The notes beneath the pieces were generated by a model that made no database searches, was not told where the DNA came from, and was given only the letters and a program-made list of their open reading frames with translations. From Conoideocrella luteorostrata (Eukaryota; Ascomycota; Sordariomycetes; Hypocreales; Clavicipitaceae): DNA of 64,000 bases. Each line of letters starts with the position of its first letter. Positions within the stretch are counted from its first letter, which is position 1. Below are positions 10,179 through 21,154 of the stretch, in pieces. Position numbers and translations under genes: made by a program. Location: positions 1 through 64,000 of the forward strand of contig JASWJB010000164.1 in assembly GCA_032433595.1 (NCBI GenBank). Reading direction: 5' to 3'.

Positions 10179-12945
10179 TCACGTCTCGCGGGTGATGTTG
10201 GGGCCAGTCCCAACCCCCGTTAAAGTTCGAACAAGCCAATGCAGCCAACTTTCCGTTTCAAGCGTGGCCTTGAGCTCGGCAGCCCTACTCTCTACATGGT
10301 CCACTTGTCTCTGAAAGCTTTGAATACTGTCCTCAACATCATGGACTTTCTGGGCTAAGCCGTTGATCTCATATTCAAGCCGGGCGACGAGAACCTCAAT
10401 TTCCTTGACACTTTCCGTCAAGTTCTCGCGCTGCTCGCTGAGGAGTTTATCTGAGTTGTATTGCACTTTACGATGAGCCTCGTTAAGCTGCTGTTGTAAC
10501 CCTTGTAGCTCGGCCTTGTCGCGCCCGTATTGTTCATTCAGAAACTCCACGGCTTTGACCTTGTTCTCAGTCCAGGGGCCGACATTAGTGACGATTTCCT
10601 CAATGAGGTGGTTCAAATGGCTGGCTGCTCCAGCATGGGCTTCCATGCAGCAGACATAGTCTACTGTGTCGGTAATGTCAATGACTTCCTGCCATGTCAG
10701 AACTGCTTCTTCTGCGTCGCCAAAAGACATCCGCCGTGGCCACCGAGTTTCTCGTGAAGCGTGCTTGAAGGGAAGATCGGCAATTCCACAGCTACGGCGT
10801 CGTGCAATGACGATTGCATGGCCGCCGAACTCTTGTTCTTTCTCAAGTAATGACCCACGGGTATCGCTTCCGTCTGCAATGGACTGGCCGGTTGACGATC
10901 CTTTGTGGCTGATGGCTTTACGAATATCGGAGCCGATGCGATTCGTACTGTTGTCTGAGTCTAGTGCGGTTAAAAGCTCGTCTCCTGATTTTTCGTCGGG
11001 CTTCAAGTCCCTTGCTGACGCTGTAGAGTAATGCGCCTCATCAATTTGTCCAGGCAGCACGTCCTCACCTCGCTTGATTGCTGCAAGATACTCCTCCGGC
11101 TTATTCTTCCATGTGAAGGCTCGTCCGACTATGGCGGGACTGGACAGCATGACCGAATTTTGCATGGCCGATGAAGGAGCGGCATTCCCACTCCCTGCAT
11201 CTGAAAATTCATCTTTGGTGGAGATTGATATTTTGCTCATGTGTCCTCGTCGGTTACCACCAACTGCATCCTTGATACGACCAAGACCAGAGCGTGCATC
11301 GCTCATTTTGCCCGTTACGCTCCTGAACACACCTTTCCGAAGAGCCTCCCTATCTCCAGAGGCATCTGCTACATTGTTGGCTAAACCAGGCGGAAGGGTA
11401 GAATAGGGGCCAGCAGAGCCGTCCTCTTTGCGTTTAGCGTCCGGTTCGTCATCTAAAGGTAGGGGATGTGTTCGTCTTGAAGTAGGGTTATAAACGTCGG
11501 CCTTCCCAAGCAGCGTACTGCCCAAGTCATGGTCGCCGCCAAAGCCGTCGTTAGCAAATCTTCGAGCTTTGCCATGCCACAACCACCGTGGTCGATCGCC
11601 ATAAGCTAAATTGACGAATCTGTCAATGTCCAGGGTTTCAATGTCCGCCAGGCCGCCCTTGTCTCTACCAGAAACCATATCCATAACAATCTCTCCCCTT
11701 TTGCCTCCGATTTCAGTCACCGTTGACTTCACGGCCTTCTGCACGCCCCAGCCCTCACCAGCAGCTCCTCTAGCCGTAGCGGTGTGCAGTCGGAAGAGAG
11801 TCTGTCGGTCGAGACGACTGGTCTTTTCGAATTTCTGCTGTTTCTGAAAGTAGGCTACACCACGCTTAGTAGCCTCGATCTCGAAGACATCCTTTGACAC
11901 TGGTGCGCCGAACCAATGTAGACGATTCCTGGCTCCCATCAACATGCCTAACAATGCAGATACAGTTGAGGGCCCTAAAATTCTATCCGTCGGCTCAAAG
12001 TTGTAATGTTCGGCTCCAACTTCTGTCCACCAGTTGCTGATTGCTTTTTCAGTGACATCGCATAAAAGACCGTCAATGTATTGGTAGTCCAGTTTTTCAA
12101 ACATGTACAGTGCGACCTGACAAAGTTTTATCAGCTCAGTGACAGACTGCTGAATAGGGATACGATCGCTAATCCTGTAAAGTTGGTGGAACTTGGCCTG
12201 TGTTGCTTCGGTCGGGTCTGTGAGTGCCAGACCGGATCGACCGGAGCACCCTAGTCGTTTAAGATTTTCGTTAACAATGAAATCCTGTCGATGTTTCCGA
12301 ACATCACCATCGGGGACCGAGATGACAGTGAGAGCTGAGGGGAAGCTACTCAAGTTGGTGACGATCAGCTCGCCCAGCTCGGTATGTTTTGGACGGCCGT
12401 TGTGCTGGCTGGCGCTTTGGAAGTAAAATCGTAGTCTCGGAGACCAAACGGCTTCATCTTGGGGAATAGAAATGATGCTGGCAACTATGGAATGTTTCTC
12501 GTCTCCGGTGTAAGTAGTGACGACGATGACAGGCGACTGCCGAGAGCAAGTCCACTGCTCAACCAAGTATAACTCATAGCCGCCGAGAACACACCGTCGC
12601 TCGATAACCGTTACGCAAGGGTCTCCCTCAAGGAATCTGTGAACCATTCATGTATCAGCACATGTTTTCCCAGAATATAATTGAACCAGAAGAGGATAAA
12701 TTTTACCGAAATGTTAGAGGATCGGGCAAAACCAGGCGTCGTTGAGGGACTGGAGGTCCAGTTGGTGTTGCCGACGGCCAGTCCCGCGTTCGAGCTTGGT
12801 CCTGGGGATATGTACCATCCATGGGCGATTCCCGAGAGCTGCGCGGCGGTGCTCCTCTGGATGGAGGGGAATGGAAGTCATCGTCACGTTGCCATCGGCC
12901 TCCATCTTGGGGCAAGGGCAGCATGGAGCTTATTGGTGATGTCAT
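10179..12945 (-). CDS. Stb6/Stb2-like protein (STB6 N-terminal domain, C-terminal coiled coil)
   Basis: Yeast Stb6 and Stb2 were found as Sin3-binding proteins, so a role near the Sin3/Rpd3 histone deacetylase machinery is possible; the fungal orthologue's role is not established here. Exon 1 is 12707-12945 and exon 2 is 10179-12636, with a 70-bp intron (GTAAAA...CAG); the product is 898 residues. The splice joins LPDPLTFR to FLEGDP, which recreates the conserved start of the STB6 N-terminal domain. This is followed by GGYELYLVEQW and a block up to about residue 370. The middle is Ser/Gly-rich and probably disordered. Residues about 760-880 are heptad-like and acidic-basic, a coiled coil. A stop codon lies directly before the ATG at 12945, fixing the frame start. 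Without exon 1, an internal ATG at 12647 would give a wrong N-terminus. Confidence 0.8.
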
Positions 12946-14206
12946 TTAGGGTTGGGACCTCCCGAGGTAGGCCACAGGGGCGTGCGTTGCCGACATGCGG
13001 CATTCAGATTCTCGACATCTGGCGAGCTCGGTAGTTGATTCGTAGGGCCAGACGGAACGGGTGATCCTCGAGGCTGTCACAGTTGGCGTTGAGGTACGAA
13101 GCATGTGATGCCAGTTGCTTGGGAGCTGCAGAGGGAAGTTTGAGTGCAAGTGCCCCCGTAGGGCCGTTGGCGTTGGGGGCCCTGCAGCGGGGCGGTGCGG
13201 AGCGGGGCGGTGCAGGTGCCGGTCAATGTGATGTGCGGACGGTGCTCCGCACGAGCAGCCTACACATTTATTCGTATGTAGTTGCGCAACTGTACTGATC
13301 TCCGTAGTGCAGTCATAAATATTAGTGCAACGGTTGTAGGTGAATATTGTCTGACGAAGCAAGTGCTTGCTTGATTGTTGAGGCATGCCAAGTGCAGCAA
13401 GCAGCCAAGTGGATTCGAGCCATAGGAGTCCGTACCGGCCATTCCACACAGACTCGGCCCACGGTCCGCCTGTCAAGCAGCACGGTGCATATTAAGCGAC
13501 TGCGATTGAGGGAAGCTCGCCTCCATGAAACTCAGCATTACTTTGGACGATGGAGGACTGGCGTCCAAAATAATCACTTTGTTGTGGCGTGATAGTAGCC
13601 GCGTTTGTACGGCGTATGGGTGGTTGTGATTGGGACCAGCCAGACCTTATAAAAACCAACTGCTAGAGCGCGCGTCCTGCTCAGCTCTTGACAGAAGCAA
13701 TTCCAGAACGAAATATCTACCTATTTTTTTGTTTTTTTCCCTATTGTCCTTTTCTTCTTCTTCCGTCAACTTCCCTCTCTTTCGCTGCGTTTTATGCCAG
13801 CCTTGGTAAAACAGCCAGCTCACGTCTTCCTTGGCAGGCTCTGCCGTGCGCTTGCGGAGACTTTCCGTATCCAACTTCCACCACCAGGTCAGAGGCTGTC
13901 CACTCAGGCGCCACTCCCAGCAAGCCAACGTCAACCCACGGCTATCGATAAGCACCACTCTACGCAGCTGTGACCTAGGTGGGTTGTTGCCGGCACCGAC
14001 GTCAACCCATCCAGATACCACCGTCTATCCTATTCCCAGCGAGACTTTCACCCGACGCTGAGCTGAAATCTCCCTCTCCTGCGTAACCGCGGAGCACAGG
14101 GCGGGACGAAGCGTCACCAAAGTGAACCCACGCCATCGTTCCATCTTTCTATTGCCTCACACGACCACTGCCCTTATTCCGGATAGCTACGCTCGCCCGA
14201 GCAGAC
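12946..14206. promoter_or_regulatory. Divergent promoter region between the Stb6-like gene and gid2
   Basis: This 1.26 kb region separates two genes transcribed away from each other. A G-rich segment (GGGGCGGTGC repeated) lies at about 13189-13215 and a long pyrimidine tract (T- and CTTCTTC-rich) at about 13722-13795, typical of fungal core promoters and 5' leaders. No gene is seen inside it. Confidence 0.45.
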
Positions 14207-15708
14207 ATGGCCGGGGCGGAGGACGACATGCCATCGTCACCATTCGGGCCATTGCTGGCGGAGGTGGCCCGTATGAGAAAGTCGAACCTTAGTGCGGCCA
14301 TACAAGATGTTGACTCCATCATTGATTTGCTTACCGCTGCACGGGAAGAGGTGGCTGGTGGTACGAACCCCCGGAGCCCGCCATTCGTTTACCACAAGCA
14401 ATGGTGCACAAAACATGACATAACTGACCCTAATCAATAGATGATGATGCCAATAAAATAAGTATGGCCATGACAATGTTACAAAACCCAGTGAAAGCCC
14501 GTCTAGAGTCAACCACGGACAATCTAAAAAACGTAACCAAAGCTCAGAGAGGGTTTGGTAAAGCTCTTGACAGAGTGAGTATCCACGCCCATTCGATATC
14601 TTGTTTCTGCCATAGAATCGACTGGCTATGGTGGTAGAAAATAGGACCATGATGCTAAGACTATTATCCCAAGGCTCTTCCACATCGAGAACTCCCTATG
14701 GAGGCCGACGCCATGGCTGACCACCCAGAACTGATAAACCGAGCGATAGCCATGCATCTTCTCCGAGAAGGCCAATTTTCTGTGGCATCCGCCTTCCTCC
14801 GTGAAGACCACGAGCGCCACGAGCAGAAAATTATTTCATCTCTAGCCAACCACAACGAGTCATCAAGGCTCGATGAAGACGGCGACGACGAAATGAACAG
14901 AGATGACGACGAAGATGACGACGAGGACATGCAGAGACTACACTCTGCAGACTTGCAGGACAAGTTCGCCGAAATGTACAGCATTCTTGCTAAACTCAAG
15001 GAACGAAACCTCGTCTCAGCGATAGAATGGGCTCGCATTAACAACCCTAAGCTCGAAGCTAAAGGTAGCAATCTCGAGTTTGAGCTCTGCAAGCTCCAAT
15101 TCGTGTGGCTTTTTAAAGGCCCCTCCATCAACGGACTCCCCGACGACGAGAACAACGGCCAGATGGGGGCCCTCGCCTACGCCAGACAACATTTTGCCCG
15201 CTTCCAATCCCGCCACATCAAGGAAATCCAACAGCTCTGCTGCGCCATGATTTACGCCTCCAATCTCGAAGAGTCGCCATACCGCCAAATCTTCGAAATC
15301 GACTCCGCCTTCGACGACGTCTCTACTTCATTCACTCGTGAATTCTGCTCTTTGCTTGGCCTCTCGGCTGAGTCACCACTCTACATGGCCGTGACGGCTG
15401 GATCTATCGCCCTGCCGCGCCTCATCAAATACACCACCTACATGAAGGAGAAGAAGACAGAATGGACGACTGAGAACGAGCTGGCATTTGAAACACCCCT
15501 TCCGCCATCCATGATCTACCACCCCATTTTTGTTTGTCCAGTCAGCAAAGAGCAGACTACCGAGCAAAATCCGCCAATGATGCTCCCATGCGGCCATGTT
15601 CTCTGCAGAGACAGTCTGCATAACATTGCTGCCAAGGGCTCACGGTATAAATGCCCCTATTGTCCTACGGAGGGGCATCTACGTGATGCTATCAAGATAA
15701 CTATGTGA
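14207..15708 (+). CDS. gid2: GID/CTLH E3 ubiquitin ligase RING subunit Gid2/Rmd5
   Basis: It is a catalytic RING-like subunit of the GID complex, which in yeast ubiquitinates gluconeogenic enzymes when glucose returns. There are three exons: 14207-14360, 14441-14574 and 14674-15708, joined in phases 1 and 0; the product is 440 residues. After an N-terminal helical part, a LisH motif lies around residues 115-145 (INRAIAMHLLREGQFSVASAF). It is followed by a long acidic run of Asp/Glu residues near 160 and a CTLH region (KFAEMYSILAKLKERNLVSAIEWA). The C-terminus carries the non-canonical Gid-type RING, CPVSKEQT...LPCGHVLC...KCPYCP. The acidic insertion between LisH and CTLH is marked but lies in a region that is variable in the family. 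The assignment rests on the order LisH-CTLH-RING and the RING spacing. Confidence 0.92.
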
Positions 15709-16823
15709 TCTTATGGTGCAATGCACGCACCCATTTGTCTTGCTTCCTTGGGGTCTGGATTTTTCGTACTTTTACAACACAGGCAAATTGGATCCTTGGC
15801 GTTTTTGGGAACAGCAGGCTAGAGCGGACGGAATAGTTTGAATTATGACGTTATGATTTGTTACGCAGTTTGTTTTTTCTTCTATTTTTTATTGATTTAT
15901 ATACTTTTTCCGATGCTTCAGGTTGTTTGCTCATCCTTTTTGCTCTTTGTCAGTTAATCCCCGCGGGTACCGGCGTTGCAGGCACGTGTCAGCCACTCTT
16001 CAAAGTGTAGCGATTAATCCACTGTGTAAGTAACTAAATACTGAGACATTCATGTGCAGCCAGCAAAACAGTATATTTCAATAGTACACTACTTCGCCTC
16101 ATGTGACATAAAACACGATTTGCAAAGACTGGGCTTTATCGTGGGTGCGATTCTTTATATTGGACAGGTGACTTTTGAAGCTGCAAAATGAGAGATGAAA
16201 GGAAATATGTTGTCTGTCTGTGCGGGTCTCATCTCCAACTCATGGGATCTCCACGTTAGTTACCCAATCCACCAGCGTAGAAAAATCGCTAATTATGCTA
16301 CAATTATCATATCATTTCCTCTATCCGAGGTCCACCAAGATTGCCATCTTCCAAGTGAACGTGCCCAGAAGCAAGAACTATGAAAAAAAGAAAGTATTCC
16401 ACCATTCTTGGTCACCTGCAATCAGTCTGTGGGCCCTCAGAACAGCCATGCCATTGTTGACAGCCTCTTCAAGGTAAGTAAAGGTATCAAGTTAAAAAAA
16501 AAAGAAAAAAACAATAATGAGGATAAGATGGGTGATAGACCGGATAAAGATAACCCAAGTCCCCATCTCATTCATATTTTTTACCAAAAATAATGTCTCA
16601 TCGCCCTGCGCTTCATGAAATACACACGTAAATCTGCCACCTGGTCGTCGAGAGCGTGAAGCCGGCCCCATGTCCAAACGAGCAGCAACGGCAGTGGAAT
16701 ATCTTGTGATGTTCCTCATAAATTCGTATCTTTGTACAGATCCGCAAAATTGACTTTGCAGAACATCCAAATGGAGTTACCCCACATTGGGGATTTTGTT
16801 TCGCCTCATGGGCAACGAGGACG
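15709..16823. other. Convergent 3' region between gid2 and the UPF0658 gene
   Basis: This is AT-rich sequence with 3' UTRs of two convergent genes, a poly-A/AAAG stretch at about 16493-16515 and no recognisable gene. A GCACGTGTC E-box-like sequence lies near 15981. Confidence 0.5.
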
Positions 16824-18256
16824 TTAGTCAATGGTCATACGGCTGGGCATCTGAGGCTTGACATCGTGAAGACTGATGGACGTAGCGTCAGGCTTGTCAT
16901 CGGCTTTACGTGAAGCTAGGAGATGGGCTTTCAATCCTTTGTTGAAGTTGTTCATGCAGATAATAGCATTCGCAATGGTGAGGAGAATCAATAAGATCGT
17001 GATGACGGCAAAGGCGGTCAGAGACTTGCGAACCGCTAAGTATGATGATTTGTGGCTTTTCTGATATATGCGCACGAGCTTGAAGATGAAGTAACTCAGA
17101 CCGCCGAGGTAGAGAATAATTACACAAATCATGCCAGGCTTGTTTTCTCGTCGAGTGAAGTAGGCAGCCGCCAGCAGAATGACAATTGTTATCGGAATGG
17201 TGGCAATCGTCAATGCGAACTCGGGGTCATCTTTCTGTGCGACCACCACGACGAACTGGATGATGAAACCCAAGAAGAAGAAGAAATCAAACTTGAGCAG
17301 GGCGATAAAGATCTAAAAAGCCCGGAGTTAATCTACCGTCATGATGTGAAGAGATGATGTGGTCTGGATTGAGACTGAGGTCATACCTGGTAGTGGAGGA
17401 ATCGTTTCTTCATACGATAGTCGGCACCAATGTTCTTCAAAATGTCCCAAGCGAATTCTTGATACAGTTTCCAAGAGATAAACACCATGATGACAGTCGC
17501 GAGCGCAATGACGGCAGGGATGGCGATAAGGAATGCTTTAACGTCAGACCAAAGCTTTGGCGATGTGATTCCAGCCTCGAGAGCGTTGTTCTCAAACAAG
17601 ACATTGATGGCCATTTGAATCTGGTCGACTTGGATGGCCGTGTAAACTAAGAGAGCCAGGTTGGCGATGCAGACGCCAATGACCTGGATGGTGTTCTTCA
17701 TGCGCAAGGCATCCCAGACAACAACAAGTTCATACAAGAATCCGAAGATGAACAAGGTCAAAAAGGTGGGAATTGTCTTGTACTGAGATTGGACCTTGTC
17801 GATGTTAACATAATTGCCCAAGCTGGTTTGAAACTTGGCGAAGACGTATGCTTCGAACGCCAGACAGATGATGGCCTGCAGCGTAATAACACCCATGAAA
17901 GCCGCCGACCATTTGGTCTTGACAAACTCCCAAGTGTCGTGGCGTATGCTCGTAGCAGGCGCAGTGGATGCCACGCCGTGTCGACCTGCATATCCATGGT
18001 CGAAGTTGTTCAGGCCCTCGTTTTCAGCGTAGGTTGGTTGGTTGTAGGTAGGTTGAGCATATTCGGCTGAGGGAAAGGCAGGTTGAGGATACGCTTGGCC
18101 ATATTCGCCGCTTCGGCCACCGTACGACGATGACTGACTGTACTGTGGATTGTGCTGGGGAGTTGGCTGTTGAGAAAAGCCCGGGTCAGCGCCTAACAGA
18201 GATTTGCGAGATTCCAGCCGGGCCACGGTGGGCAACAGGTAGACTCCAGCCGGGAG
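16824..18256 (-). CDS. UPF0658 family Golgi membrane protein; 5' end unresolved
   Basis: It is a multi-spanning membrane protein of the UPF0658 family, located to the Golgi in fission yeast; its molecular function is unknown. Two exons are clear: 17387-18256 (open frame) and 16824-17312, separated by a 74-bp intron (GTATGA...TAG). I count about eight membrane segments, from AAFMGVITLQAIICLAFEA to the segment ending ILLTIANAIICM. The first is preceded by a roughly 100-residue cytosolic region rich in Gln, Tyr and Pro (QPTYNQPTYAE). The C-terminus is short and polar. This frame has no ATG before the methionine inside the first membrane segment, and an in-frame TGA lies at 18257-18259. The true start must be on an unseen upstream exon, on a non-ATG codon, or hidden by a sequence error. 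The coordinates give the open frame, not a proven start. Confidence 0.75.
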
Positions 18257-18259
18257 TCA

Positions 18260-21154
18260 GGCGGACTTGAGGTGTCGGGTTGTCGATATCACCAAGTCAA
18301 CCACCCAAGCAAGGGGTGATGTCGAAAAAGCCGGATCGCGCTCTTCCCCTTCCGTTTGTGCGCAAGGTAAGTTGTAAAGGGTTCGTTGCTAATGCGTAAT
18401 TGCCGTGCGTTGAAAATGGATACGATGACCGGTCAAAGGTTGATGGCAGCTGGTAGACGGGTGGCAGACGGGTGGCAGGTGTCGGGTCGGGCAAATGAGA
18501 TGATGAGGAAAATGGAGTAAATTAACGAACGACTGGAGTTGAAGATGAAAACATGGGAGGGTTGTAGGTTGTAGGGGCGGTACGGAACTCCTTGTAGGAT
18601 GATGAGACTGGTGGTTTGAGGTTTTAGGTTGATGTTGGTACGGGGCGGTGGGTAGCCGAAGGGCGCCAGGGCTCTCAAGCTAAGTGCTTGGGAGTTTTGA
18701 AGAGCGCAACAAAAGAGACCAGTGCGGGAGTGGATGAGTGGATGAGCGAGGCACAGCCCACTTTAGCTGTGCTGCGCCGTGCCGTGTGGTTTAGGGGCTG
18801 GTGGAGTGGCAGCTGCAGGCGCGCTGCGGCGCTCCACCGAGTGCGTGCCAGTCCAGTGCTGCCGTGTGCGCCTCGCAGGCAAAAGCACAAAATGCGGCCG
18901 CCCATATAGTTACGGAGTACTCCGTAACTAGTTACTGGTACCTAGTACTCCGTACACCGTAGGACGTTTCTGCTGTACTCGACACGTTGGTTCATCCCAG
19001 TTTGTCCTACCACACCGTCTGCCAAGTGTATAGTTAAAGCCAAGGCAGTGCGCTGAAACGACCAGGGGCTGTGAGGACCAAGATCTTCCACACAGGATGA
19101 GGCTATCTGGTGGAGTTTAAGGGAGATGCACAATACAGAATTTGTATTGTACGATACTGAACTGGAGAAAGTCAGAAGACAGTGACATAATGTCAGTCCT
19201 GTTCCTCCGAGCCCGTCAGCCCCGGTTTCTTTCAACTCAACCGACGCGCCCAGGCTGATGTTGACTTCGACTGTGCGACACACGGCACCGCTGACAATCC
19301 GATACGCGCCTGCATCGGGCTGACACGCCGCCTCGTGGCGTCGCTCGTGCCTTAGTTGGGCTGGCACTGTAACTAAGCTATGCCGCTGATCGATGGAGCC
19401 CACCATGTCTTGGAACTTGGCCCAGCTTGTCACCTCTCCACTCTGGTGTCTCTCTTTTTTCCTAGGCCCTTTGTCGTCTATATCAGTTACCGAAATAACA
19501 ACGCGGAGGAGTTGGAGTTACGGAGTAGACTACGGAGTACGGAGTATCCAGTGCCATAATACCCTGTTATCATAAACATCACAAGCATTAATCACTAGGT
19601 GCAACACGGTGCCAGAGGTTGTCGCAATTGAGTAATACAGCTTCATATTCCGACTAGCGCAGGGCGATGGGAAACCCTCGTGAGAGGAATGTTCTGCTCA
19701 GATGAGCTGAAATTGCGGTTGCAACGTAACCCGTATTCAACGATATGCCGTGTTACCAAACTTTGTTTGTATACAGTACGGTACAATTCAATACAATACA
19801 TCATGGAGTACTTCGTAATCCGTAAGCACCAAACCTTAGTCGTTGATAAAAAAAGGAATATCAACCCGAGCGGCTGACCTGTGGCTATCTTTGTTATCTG
19901 CCCCGAAGACATCCTCCAGTCGTTGATGCAAGCCTAGGTCCAAATTTACATCCGAAGGTGTATATGCAACCGCCACAGTCCACATTCTAAAGAGCAACGT
20001 CCAAATAGTGCAGATTCCCTGGCCATGCACGCGAATGTTTCGTGGGCGGGATCAGCGAGGATTTCCCTTGGCAACTTAGGTAGTCGGCATCATTAGCTAC
20101 CCTCCAGCATCGGTTACTGCATGTCCAGTACGGAGTAGTTTGTCACAAGAGAAGAAGAAGACCCGTCTAGTATCGTCGTTGTTTGACAAATGAGACCGAG
20201 GTGAGACGAGACGAAGCGAGGTTCTTGGCTCCAGAAACAATGCTGCTGCCCGCCCGCGGCTGGTTTCAGAGTTGACACCCAGCCGAATGCTGTGCTTATG
20301 ACGGGCCACACACAGCACATTATGCGTGCCGTGCTTGGCGCAGATTGTGTGAAACTGCCTTGGGCTACTGTGTACACACATGACTACTTCGCAAATGGGA
20401 AAGAATAGTAACGTACGGCTTCAGATGCGTGACACGTCCCCGTGGAGCTCAATCTGGCTTCTTGTATCAGATACGGATGGGTTCTGCTGACGAAGCGATT
20501 CGACGTGGCGACATGCATAGAACATGGAGGGGTATTTAATGAGAAGAAAACATGCAATAATCATGACCACATAGCTGACTGGAGGAATGCCATCGTCGTC
20601 TTATCTGGCGTCTCTCTGGGTGTGTGGTTTTGAAACACACTCTAGGGCAGTTCGACTCTGCTCGTTCTGATTGGCCAATCTGAGCCAATACTGGACGATG
20701 CGAGCCATGAGTCTCCATGATGACGAGGAAGCACTCCGTAGTCTGTTAGACTCTCGGCCAAAAATAGCCAGAACTTTTCATAGCTGTGCCTTGACAATGG
20801 TGAGAACGCAGACAGAGAGTACACCAAGCCAGCACGGAGTTAGCAGCAGGTCAATTTTCAACAAGTGCTGGATGCGATGTGCAGCAAGGTGGCGCCAAGG
20901 GTGGGTCCAAAAATAAAGGCAAACAAGCACGGTGAACTTCGTCAACCAGACTGCAACAGCCATCGGATTTGAGGTCAGATTCGAATAAAATCGCACCATT
21001 TAATAGATGCCTTCAACAATCTATTTATCGACTTCGGTGATAGATGTGCCTCTTTTATGGCAGTCTCCTGCTAATGCTTTTTCGCGTAATTTTTGGACCC
21101 TTGTCTTAGTAACCAATCCCGCCATCATCCATGAGGATGCTAGCACTACTAGTA
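18260..21154. other. Repeat-rich intergenic region, no gene recognised
   Basis: The region probably starts with the promoter or unseen 5' exon of the UPF0658 gene. It then carries many copies of TACGGAGTA/TACTCCGTA (18911, 18918, 18946, 19519, 19531, 19538, 20129), including a perfect palindrome. No open frame resembles a known protein. Confidence 0.55.
18907..18930. repeat. 24-bp perfect palindrome built on TACGGAGTA
   Basis: Two inverted copies of TACGGAGTA overlap by two bases (core TTACGGAGTACTCCGTAA). The symmetry extends three further bases on each side, giving a 24-bp perfect palindrome. A third copy follows at 18946-18954. See the dispersed-motif finding. Confidence 0.9.

Noticed and set aside
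12645..12647. ATG at 12647 as the start of the Stb6-like protein
   Set aside because: Splicing from 12707 to 12636 restores the conserved sequence around FRFLEGDP, and this ATG lies inside the intron.
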